Positions 42,563-50,490 of a stretch of DNA of 64,000 bases are shown piece after piece. A program made the position numbers and the translations under genes. How positions within the stretch are numbered: position 1 is the first letter of the stretch; the number at the start of each line of letters is the position of its first letter. Below the pieces are notes generated by a model. It was not told the origin of the DNA and searched no databases. It worked only from the letters and a program-made list of their open reading frames with translations. This DNA is from Syntrophotaleaceae bacterium (GTDB lineage: Bacteria > Desulfobacterota > Desulfuromonadia > Desulfuromonadales > Syntrophotaleaceae), in contig JAWKQB010000001.1 in assembly GCA_041390365.1 (NCBI GenBank), positions 1,541,754-1,605,753 of the forward strand, in the 5' to 3' direction.

Positions 42563-43948
42563 CTACTTAGGTGGCGACCCGAACCGGTTTGACCCCGATG
42601 TTCCAGGCACGAAAAGCAGCATGATGCTCGCCACTAAATTAGCAATCGGCAACAACAACAGCCACATGAAATGCCCGGAGCGGTCCTGATCGTGAAATCG
42701 TTTGATACCCAGAGCGATGCTGGGCCAGAGGTTTAAAAGGAGGACAACCAAACTTCCCGCTATATAACCTTCAAAACTGAACTGGCGAAAGAAAAGCAGT
42801 TGCACCAGCAAGTTGACGCCAATACCGAAAGCCATCAGAGACAAGGAGGCCAGAAAGTAGCTCATCCTCCCGATACGGCCGCGGTTGGAAAAAAAGAGCC
42901 AGGAAAAGCCGCTTTCCACTAACGGGTTGGTTGTTTGCCCGGAAGAATTTGCGGGACCGGACATCACCGGAGGCTTTACAGTCTGTGGCATCTCTGGAGC
43001 ATTCATCCGGGGTGGAGGGGCAGAGGAGTTCGAGACACCATTGGACGGCGATCCAGGCATGCCAGGGTCGCGCTGAAGTGCTGGCTCGATACGGGTGGGA
43101 AAATCGCTTGCGGCAGGGGTTGCGGAAAGGCCGGAATCCCCTGAGCGTGTAGGAATATCCACCTGGATATCCCGGTCCATACCTGGCAGGATGCCGGGCA
43201 TGTCATTTCTAATAGCAGGGTTGACGGCAGTAAAACCTGGCTGAAAGGCCGCGGCCGTATTGACCGTAGTCTTTGCTTCTACGGGTTGCAGAATATCAAG
43301 CCGGTATTCCACCTCGTCAAAACGGATAAGGTCGCCGTTTTGCAAAACCTGCCGTCCGATTTTCCGGCCGTTGACGAAGGTGCCGTTGGTGGAACCGAGA
43401 TCGACCAGTTCCAAAGCACCATCACTTACCAAAATTTCAGCATGCTTCGAGGAGATTGTGGAGGTGTTCAATACCAGGTTGTTGCCGGGCGCCCTGCCTA
43501 CGCTGATTCGTTCATGGATTTCCATGCAGGAGGGGGCGGTGTTTCCAGGAGACACGGACTTGAGCATGGCTATTGGCTGTTTTGATAAGGACGAGGGGGT
43601 TTGGATCACGCTTTCGACTTTATCAGCACTAACCGCAGGCATGACCGAAGTGGGTCGTCGATCAGCCGGATCGAGGACTTCCATCTCTGTTTTGCCGAAG
43701 CGAACCGTATCCCAGGACCTCAGCTCTATACGGCCAGTCACTCGGTTGCCGTTGACAAAGGTGCCGTTGGTACTGCCCAGATCAACCAATTCCACCCGAC
43801 CGTTTTCACAAAAAATCCCGGCATGAAAACCCGAAATAGCCGAATCATCAAGGACCAGATCGTTACCGAGGTCCCGCCCGACATTGAGCCGTGGCTTATC
43901 TAGTTCAACAGAAACATCCCCTCCGTTTTTCGATTGCAACCGCAACAT
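42563..43948 (-). CDS. Double-FHA protein with C-terminal DUF805 membrane domain
   Basis: 461 residues. FHA domains at about 20-90 (VGRDLGNDLVL, LGSTNGTFVNG) and 145-215 (VGRAPGNNLVL, SSKHAEI, LGSTNGTFVNG). A Pro/Ser/Met-rich linker follows (about 225-340), then a DUF805 domain with three or four membrane helices (FSNRGRIGRMSYFLAS, ALGIKRFHDQDRSGHFMW). It likely gathers pThr proteins at the inner membrane. The gene lies 58 bases upstream of the phosphatase gene. Confidence 0.9.
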   Translation of the reverse strand: MLRLQSKNGGDVSVELDKPRLNVGRDLGNDLVLDDSAISGFHAGIFCENGRVELVDLGSTNGTFVNGNRVTGRIELRSWDTVRFGKTEMEVLDPADRRPTSVMPAVSADKVESVIQTPSSLSKQPIAMLKSVSPGNTAPSCMEIHERISVGRAPGNNLVLNTSTISSKHAEILVSDGALELVDLGSTNGTFVNGRKIGRQVLQNGDLIRFDEVEYRLDILQPVEAKTTVNTAAAFQPGFTAVNPAIRNDMPGILPGMDRDIQVDIPTRSGDSGLSATPAASDFPTRIEPALQRDPGMPGSPSNGVSNSSAPPPRMNAPEMPQTVKPPVMSGPANSSGQTTNPLVESGFSWLFFSNRGRIGRMSYFLASLSLMAFGIGVNLLVQLLFFRQFSFEGYIAGSLVVLLLNLWPSIALGIKRFHDQDRSGHFMWLLLLPIANLVASIMLLFVPGTSGSNRFGSPPK

Positions 43949-44000
43949 TTAAACCTCCCTGAAAATACGCATCCCATTTTGCAATAAAAGTCAATCTCCC

Positions 44001-44516
44001 TTACCCCAGAAGCACCAGACGTGATTTCCCAAATTCCAAAGAAACCCCATATTCCATTCTCACCGATGGTATCCGGTTATCATATAGCCTGATGCCGTTT
44101 TTGCTTCCTAAATCCACCGCCCACCACCTATCTCCGTCAAAAGCGAGCATGAAGTGTTTCCTGGAAACTTCAGGATCATCCACCACAATATCGTTGGAGG
44201 CGGTTCGTCCGACAAACAACCTGAAACCTCGGGTGCAAACTTCACGTTCCCCGCTTGGAGTGCGCAACAGCCACCAGGCCTCCATTCGGTGCCCCTTTGC
44301 CTGCATCGATTCATCCCGAAGCAGATTGACGAGCGCTTCTCGAACCGCTGCAGAACGATTTGGCGCATCCCGGACCTCGCTGAGAAGCCGGCGCATGTAT
44401 TCCTGCCAAGGAAGGCCCATGCGGTCCGCCCGCCGATCGATTTCGTCCCAGAAAATGGGTTCCATACTGATGGAGGTCACTCCACCATCAATGATGATGC
44501 TGCGCTTTTTAATCAT
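44001..44516 (-). CDS. Ribbon-helix-helix domain fused to FHA
   Basis: 171 residues. Residues about 1-50 look like an RHH DNA-binding domain (RSIIIDGGVTSISMEPIFWDE, then WQEYMRRLLSEV; RHH_4-like). Residues about 85-170 are an FHA domain (LFVGRTASNDIVV, VSRKHFML, LGSKNGIRLYD). As the first gene of the 20-kb minus-strand array, it is a good candidate for a transcription factor tuned by threonine phosphorylation that controls the array (inference). No strong ribosome site precedes the ATG. RHH-FHA fusions are uncommon. Confidence 0.75.
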   Translation of the reverse strand: MIKKRSIIIDGGVTSISMEPIFWDEIDRRADRMGLPWQEYMRRLLSEVRDAPNRSAAVREALVNLLRDESMQAKGHRMEAWWLLRTPSGEREVCTRGFRLFVGRTASNDIVVDDPEVSRKHFMLAFDGDRWWAVDLGSKNGIRLYDNRIPSVRMEYGVSLEFGKSRLVLLG

Positions 44517-44982
44517 AATTCATGGTTTGTACCAAATTTCGACCAACTTAGCAACATATTACTATCGAGCGAAGATTTTGCTAATCAAATTGGAAAAAAT
44601 AACAAAATTTCAATATTTTGAAGAAATATTAAAATTTTTCACAATATGAATTATTGGAAACATTGCTTTGGATGGAATTTTCCGGCTGAACAATCAAGCG
44701 TCAAAAAATCATTAACCTGTCAAAATATAGACAAAGATCAGGCAAGATGGGGACGGTGGGCGGGAGTGGAATCATGAATTGAGGAAGGGAAAGCCACGGT
44801 GCCGCAGGGGTGTGACAGCCTGCAAATAGATCTCCTGCGCGCCACATTTTTCGGCTAGATGGCCGTTTTTGCTTTATCTTTCATTAAATCCTGATACAGT
44901 TTCTTTGTAATTGTTCTACAAGAATGGGGCCTGATCGTGGCACTATGCCCTGGATGCAATTTTAATTGAAAGGAGTTGCCAA
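44517..44982. other. Divergent regulatory region between the signalling array and the Vps62-like gene
   Basis: About 465 bases. The part next to the RHH-FHA gene (44520-44660) is AT-rich, where the promoter of the minus-strand array is expected. GAAAGGAGTTGCC before 44983 is the ribosome site of the plus-strand gene. No ORF or repeat was supported. Confidence 0.5.
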
Positions 44983-46107
44983 ATGAGAAAGAAGGCAAAA
45001 AATCTCGCTATTTCAATAACTTTCTTGGCGTTATTCATGTTTCTGACGAACCCTTCCTTCTCTGGCGATCGCTCTCCCCTATCAATTGAAGAAGACGATT
45101 TAATCGAGATGATAGAGCGCTCCGGCCCACTGATTTTTCTGCATTCACAAGAAAAATTTTTTATGGATGATCCAGAATACGTTTTGGATAAAGGTTCTTC
45201 TTTGCAATGGGGCATTGTTGAGAATGACCGAAACTACAACTCTTTTGAAACAAAAAGAGTAATGACGATGCCCACCTCTTCGAAAACACTTCTAGAAGAT
45301 GTACGCATTATAGAGGAAGCTATTCAGGCCTCACCTGATATGGAAAATTACAAATATTGGATTCATATTGACGAAAACACCATGAAACCAGGGAGCCAGT
45401 CTCGCGCCAAGGCTTTCATCAGGGCCTTGCCGGCAACCCCGGTAACCACAGAAATACAATTCTGGTTTTTTTATCCTTTTAACGGCCCGGGGAGAGTTGA
45501 AGTTTGTGCAGCGAGCACTATGTGCGACGACAATTGGCTAAGCCAGACTGGAAGGCATTTCGGAGACTGGGAGCATGTCAGCTTGCTGTTTTCCAACATC
45601 ACGAAAGAACTCACTTCCGTTTACATGTCGAGACATGATGGCAGTGAGACGTTCGATCGCGACCAGAATGGGGTTTTCAGATCCTCTTCGAATCCCAAGA
45701 GGGTTCTCCAATTTGAAGGCTCACACCCAGTCATTTACTCGGCGGTCTCTTCTCACGCGCACTACCCGAAACAGGGAAACAAGCACAAGTACAAACGAGT
45801 ATTCAGCAAAAAATGGGGCCTAGGAACCGCTTCTGCCGATCTTTTTGACTGCACCGCTCCCTCTATTCCGTTTAAAACTTTCGAACCGGGTTCTTATAAA
45901 CTTGTTTCTTCAGCCTTTCCGAATATTCATGTTGAGGAACCAGGTTGGTTGGATTTCAAGGGACGTTGGGGTCAGTATGAAAAACTTCTGGATAAGATCA
46001 AGTTCGCTCATCCCAAACTGAAAGTCTATACTTATACGGACATTGGCAAAGGGCCTTCCGGCCCTAAACAAAAAAAGTCATGGGAAGGCGATTTCCAACC
46101 CAGGTAA
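44983..46107 (+). CDS. Exported Vps62/DUF946-like protein
   Basis: 374 residues. Signal peptide (LAISITFLALFMFLTNPSFS). The body carries motifs shared with the Vps62/DUF946 family known from fungi and plants: EIQFWFFYPFNGPG, HFGDWEHVSLLF, VYMSRHDGSE and VIYSAVSSHAHYP. These His/Asp-containing motifs look like a conserved pocket. Expected location is periplasmic or secreted. GGAGT lies at proper distance before the ATG. It is monocistronic on the plus strand, with a palindromic repeat after it. Molecular function of the family is not known. Confidence 0.78.
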   Translation: MRKKAKNLAISITFLALFMFLTNPSFSGDRSPLSIEEDDLIEMIERSGPLIFLHSQEKFFMDDPEYVLDKGSSLQWGIVENDRNYNSFETKRVMTMPTSSKTLLEDVRIIEEAIQASPDMENYKYWIHIDENTMKPGSQSRAKAFIRALPATPVTTEIQFWFFYPFNGPGRVEVCAASTMCDDNWLSQTGRHFGDWEHVSLLFSNITKELTSVYMSRHDGSETFDRDQNGVFRSSSNPKRVLQFEGSHPVIYSAVSSHAHYPKQGNKHKYKRVFSKKWGLGTASADLFDCTAPSIPFKTFEPGSYKLVSSAFPNIHVEEPGWLDFKGRWGQYEKLLDKIKFAHPKLKVYTYTDIGKGPSGPKQKKSWEGDFQPR

Positions 46108-46160
46108 CATTTGACAGAAATTTATTTATCTTCTATGGCCCAAATGGTCTTGCTGAGAAA

Positions 46161-46205
46161 AGGGGACTGGCTATTTTTAAAATCAAAAAAGTGGCCTGTC
46201 CCTTT
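46161..46205. repeat. Palindromic repeat, third family (degenerate copy)
   Basis: Imperfect inverted repeat AGGGGACTGGCTATTTTT / AAAAAAGTGGCCTGTCCC. It is a diverged copy of the perfect element at 60959-61002 and sits between convergent gene ends, where it may also stop transcription. Confidence 0.65.
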
Positions 46206-46208
46206 GCC

Positions 46209-47867
46209 TCATTTGTTCCGGCCGTAAAAATCCAGTGTGAATCCCAGCGTCGGGTCATCGGTTACCCGCCAGATATTCGCATATCCTTCATCATGGAGTC
46301 CCAGGACGTACGCCTTCCCTCCCTGTTCAAAAGTTATCATGTTTTGATATCTGGCTGATATCGGCACGGCTTTGGGCGTAATTTTTCTGATTGATGGTTT
46401 TCGGGGGTCGCCTGCTATTTCCCAGATAACCATATAGCCTCTTCGAGGGCCGTAAATTCTCCAATCCTCCAAAACCAAGCTCTTGACAGCTTCTAATCCC
46501 AGTTCATAGACGTCTGTGGGAATTCTTGATTCCTCTAGGGTTGCAGCAAAGATATAGGGACGACCATTCATGTGGAAGGTCTTCACAAAGTTATAGTAAA
46601 AGTAATGATTTCAATCATGGTGAGGAAATGTTTTATCACCATCCAAAACAAGCTCCAACCCCTGTGAGGGATCGTCCTGGACGCGCCAGATGTTGGCACC
46701 TACACCTTTACCAGATCCAGTATGCACTCCAAAGATATAAGGGTGACCGTCCATATAGAAAACTTCGAGATGTTCATGGTTCGAAGACATTTTGGCTTTA
46801 TACTTCACCAGTTCCATCGTCAATCCCTTGGCTCCCTCCTTGATGCGCCAGATGTTCGCTCCCAAATCCCAGTGCAGGCCGAGAATATAGGGCTCTCCCT
46901 TGAGCTGGAAGGACACAACATGTCTGTAGTGAGCAGACATCTTCCCCCCGGCCAGAACAAGCTGAAAGCCCGTTGAAGGATCGTCGTTGATGCGCCAGAT
47001 ATTGGCACCTACACTCGATTCCTTGCCCCTGTGGAGGCCGAAGATGTAGGCATGATCATTGAGGGTAAAAGATGCAAGCTCAACATAGGCCGATGACATT
47101 TTGTCCCTTTGTACAATGGGCCTGACCCCGGTCTTCGGGTCGTCGTTGACAACCCACCAGTTTGCAGCATTGTCTGAAACTATTTCGCCAACCAAAGGGA
47201 TATTCGTGCCGTAATAAGGGATATCTTTGGAACTCCCCAATCCAAAAAGGTAGGTTTTGCCATTTTGATAGAAGGGCATGAGGTGTTTTTCAAAGTCGAT
47301 TATTTTCACGCGTCCGGCTATCTGGGAGGAGTCGTTTGACGGCGGTTCCACCAACTGCCAGGTTGTTTTTGGGCGATGCGGGGTGCAGCCATATTGCTTG
47401 ATTTCAGTACCAGTGACCAGCGCCAGGCATTTGTTGCTGTTGCTGTTGCTGATAACAATCGTCTTCCCATAGTCAACCGGCAGAGTCAGCGGATTCCGCT
47501 GACTCGGGGCGGGGGCCGCGTTTCCCACCATCCAGAGCGTGTCCGGCCGGTTACAGGGGCTGACTTGAGTCACCCGCATGCCATCTTTCTTGCTCTGGTG
47601 CTCAACACCCAGACACAGTCCGCTGTTCTGGTTTACTATCCGATATCCCGGCCCTTCGGGGCGCATCTCCCAGATCATGTTGATTCCAGAGCCGCACTCC
47701 CTGTGAATCAGGGCCGCCCCGTGCTTCACACTCCCATCCTTTACGGTCAGGCACTTCCCGCTGTACTGGTTCTTCAACTCGACAATGGGACTGGAAGTCT
47801 CCAAAGCCGATACAGTATTGGAAAATAAAAACAGTGACACGATCAGCAACAAAGATATCCGAAACAT
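46209..47867 (-). pseudogene. Secreted ricin-type lectin with tandem repeats, interrupted by TGA
   Basis: From ATG 47867 (AATGGAGGAGATC upstream): signal peptide, then a ricin B-type trefoil at about 28-115 with QW-like turns (NQYSGKCLTV, NSGLCLGV, NKCLALV). Four or more copies of a repeat follow (HYRHVVSFQLKGEPYILGLH and GANIWRINDDPSTGF types). The frame stops at TGA 46611-46613, but repeat text continues in the same frame to 46209 (TFHMNGRPYIFAA, YANIWRVTDDPTLGF). One TGA thus splits an otherwise intact reading of about 550 codons; the 418-residue product ending at 46611 may still be secreted. It probably binds glycans. Confidence 0.7.
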
Positions 47868-48013
47868 GATCTCCTCCATTCGACAACCAGCTGTTTAGAA
47901 AATGAACGCCCAGGCTTCTCGGCACAGACATAACCGACCAGCTTGAAAAAACGGTCTGCAAAGGTGGTCGAAGACGACAGGACGATCAACCCGATTGCGA
48001 TCAACCACTTCAT
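47843..48013 (-). CDS. Small exported peptide of unknown function
   Basis: 56 codons from ATG 48013, with CGAGGAGGATACC just upstream. Begins with a good signal peptide (MKWLIAIGLIVLSSSTTFA) followed by about 37 residues with three Cys. Its end overlaps the start of the lectin gene by 25 bases, suggesting coupling. It may be the decayed start of a longer secreted protein. Confidence 0.5.
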   Translation of the reverse strand: MKWLIAIGLIVLSSSTTFADRFFKLVGYVCAEKPGRSFSKQLVVEWRRSCFGYLCC

Positions 48014-48541
48014 GGTATCCTCCTCGAAAGCGAACAACAAACAAGAGTGCGCGGACTCATCTTCATGGTTGGCCCATATTTTATTTTGCCAATTTCTGTA
48101 TATCTACGCTCCCATCCATGGCAGGACGTTCAATACTGCTCCGAAGAGAACTGGGTTCTGTATGTAGACGGGTTCTGTGGATGCAATGGGGGGCAAGGGT
48201 ATTATTATGGCCGGCAGTAGGGGAATGGAGAGAAATGCAAGGGAAAGGTTTTGCCTGTGAAATCGGGTTGTCCTGATCATTCCAAGCTCCTTTCAGGAAA
48301 GTGATCACACGATACACTTCCGCTGACATGGAACCACAGAAAAGACAAGCGAGGCTGATTAGAACTCTTTCGAATCCATGATATATGAAATAAGATGTTG
48401 ATTGTCAAAGAAAATTGACTCTTACGTCAAAACAGGTATAGATACAAATTATCGGAACGTGGCGAAATTGGAGCCAGTCCATCTCCAGATAGACTCGCAA
48501 TCTTTTGAGTCAAACTAAAATGCATCCAAAAGGAGGGGGCA
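48014..48541. other. Gene-free stretch
   Basis: Between divergent genes; about 500 bases. Open frames present lack ribosome sites and family features. AT-rich at 48370-48450, where promoters of the flanking genes could lie. Confidence 0.35.
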
Positions 48542-49009
48542 ATGTTGCGCGCAATCATTGTTTGCTCGATTCTAGCTATAACTTTTCCCGCAAATGGGGC
48601 TCTGACGCTGGACTCCGTACATCCCGATGAACCGGCGGACACCACATACAACGAAAGGTTTTCCACCCGACGTTCTCTCGAGAGCCTGGAGGCCCTGACA
48701 TCCGCTCTCGACAGCTTCAGGAAGCTCACCAAGGCGTCGGCCGGTAAAATCCCCAGGCAGACGCTCGAAAAAATCGGATACACTGGATGGGAGATGCAGA
48801 ATCTGGGCTTCGAAAACCATGTGGGAACGGTCAAGGGGACTTTGTTGAAGCAGGAATACCTGATCAAGAAGCTGACGTATGAACTCGCGCAGACAAAGGC
48901 CAGGCCCGAAGATTTCAGCCAGGAGGGGCTGTCGGCGGCCAAGATGGATTACGAGAAGGCGGAGAAGCAGTTCCAGGACTATTGGGATGCCTTTCGTATT
49001 GCAGATTGA
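48542..49009 (+). CDS. Small exported helical protein
   Basis: 155 residues. Signal peptide (MLRAIIVCSILAITFPANGA), then a helical, charged body (SLESLEALTSALDSFRKL; AAKMDYEKAEKQFQDYWDAF). AAAAGGAGGGGGC precedes the ATG. It lies 98 bases upstream of the flavoprotein gene, possibly in the same transcript. No family recognised. Confidence 0.65.
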   Translation: MLRAIIVCSILAITFPANGALTLDSVHPDEPADTTYNERFSTRRSLESLEALTSALDSFRKLTKASAGKIPRQTLEKIGYTGWEMQNLGFENHVGTVKGTLLKQEYLIKKLTYELAQTKARPEDFSQEGLSAAKMDYEKAEKQFQDYWDAFRIAD

Positions 49010-49107
49010 GTCGAAACAGCTTTTTTAACGTCCCGTCAGGGTCTACCGCCATACCTGCACCCTGCCCTCTGGTATTTATAGCCGAACCCAGCACTAAGGA
49101 GGAAGTC

Positions 49108-49743
49108 ATGAAAGTCGTAGCCTTTAACGGCAGCCCGAACAAGGAAGGAAACACCTGGCATGCGATTAGAATGGTGACAGCCGAGCTTGAAAAGGACGGG
49201 ATCGAAACCGAGATCATCCATGTCGGCGACAAAACCATCAGAGGATGTATAGCCTGTTACCGCTGCGTAAAGAACAAAAATGAACAATGCGTGCTGCCTG
49301 GCGACGAGGTCAATGAATGGATCCAGAAGATGAAGCAGGCGGACGGGATCCTTCTGGGCTCTCCGGTGTATTTCTCCTCCATTGCCGGAACCATGAAATC
49401 GTTTCTGGATCGCGCGTTCTTCGTCACCAGTGTCAATGACAGCATGCTCCGCCACAAGGTCGGGGCGGCGGTGGTTGCGGTGCGGCGTTCCGGCGGCTTG
49501 CCGGCATTTGATCAGTTGAACAACTTTCTGAACTATGCCGAGATGCTGATTCCGGCTTCAAATTATTGGAACGTGATCCATGGCCGGACTCCGGGAGAAG
49601 CGATCCAGGACATCGAGGGAGAGCAGATCATGCGGGTCCTGGCGAAGAACATGGCCTGGCTGATGAAGCTGGTTGAAAATGGCAAAGGGGCCGTGACACC
49701 TCCGGAGCGGGAGCCTAAAAAGTTCTTCAGCTTTATTCACTGA
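49108..49743 (+). CDS. NADPH-dependent FMN reductase / flavodoxin-fold protein
   Basis: 211 residues from ATG 49108 (AAGGAGGAAGTC upstream). Flavodoxin fold with FMN-binding loop GSPNKEGNT (residues 8-16), GSPVYFSSIAGTMKSFLDR and a Cys motif GCIACYRCVKNKNEQC (about residues 47-62). That Cys spacing matches the iron-sulfur flavoprotein/multimeric flavodoxin WrbA-like group, where the cluster ligands sit in this loop. Cytoplasmic redox enzyme; electron donor and acceptor not evident. Confidence 0.85.
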   Translation: MKVVAFNGSPNKEGNTWHAIRMVTAELEKDGIETEIIHVGDKTIRGCIACYRCVKNKNEQCVLPGDEVNEWIQKMKQADGILLGSPVYFSSIAGTMKSFLDRAFFVTSVNDSMLRHKVGAAVVAVRRSGGLPAFDQLNNFLNYAEMLIPASNYWNVIHGRTPGEAIQDIEGEQIMRVLAKNMAWLMKLVENGKGAVTPPEREPKKFFSFIH

Positions 49744-49855
49744 GAGATGGTAGCTTTCTGGGAATTCATTTGCCCTGCTGGTATTTATTAAAGAATCGAG
49801 AAGGTACCTTGTTCATTTAGGGAGAAGCATAGGAAAGTTTTTGAGAAAGGCGATT

Positions 49856-50071
49856 CTATGAGAGATGCCGGTTGAAATCCATTTTTTGGTGCAATATCCG
49901 CACAACATCGATTCCGTCAGATAGCACCTTGAAGAAAATGACGTGAGAACCGGCGTACACTTTTCTGTATTCCGGTCTCACGTCTTTGATGTCTATGGAA
50001 GTGGCGAGATCAGTGGCCAGTTTTTCCAATGCCGCCAACAGCTCACGGACAAAATTTTCCGCCTGGTCCAT
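49856..50071 (-). pseudogene. ParE/RelE-type toxin fragment, N-terminus lost
   Basis: 71 codons match the C-terminal two thirds of ParE toxins: WGMDQAENFVREL, RPEYRKVYAGSHVIFFKV and IDVVRILHQKMDFNRHL. The frame can be traced a dozen codons upstream of ATG 50071 (FARWG) to a TGA without an earlier start, and plausible N-terminal text (RAQRQDKFIEF) appears in another frame, so a frameshift is likely. No antitoxin gene is visible on either side. Confidence 0.65.
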
Positions 50072-50490
50072 ACCCCATCGGGCAAAGGTGAAGTCCCAGG
50101 CAAAATCTTGTCAGTCGTGAATTCTATAAATTTGTCCTGTCGCTGGGCCCGGAGATTCAGATTCTGACCGGGCCGCAGCAGCGCCGAAATCAGATGAAAG
50201 GCATAGCCAGCGTCCCTCCCGTCCTCTGCAAAATTATAGGGGCATCCCCGCCGTGATTCGTAGTTTGACAATTGAGTAAATTACGTTAGATGTTGATCAT
50301 GATTCACCTATCACAAACCGCACTTTCCAACCCTCGCAAAAAAATACCTGATAGCGATTGACGGCCTGACCGGGTTATTGGCTTGAACCTGGTTGGCCTA
50401 TAGATAGCAGCTGAGCCGGCCCTTTTCCAACAATCTCAAACTAAGTGACTTCGCGTTTAGATGTGGAGAGCGCGAGGGAGGAGGTTTGCA
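50072..50490. other. Gene-free stretch with toxin remnant
   Basis: About 420 bases. The first 110 probably belong to the decayed ParE start. The remainder should carry the promoter of the arylsulfatase; GAGGGAGGAGGTTTGC at its end is the ribosome site. Confidence 0.35.
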
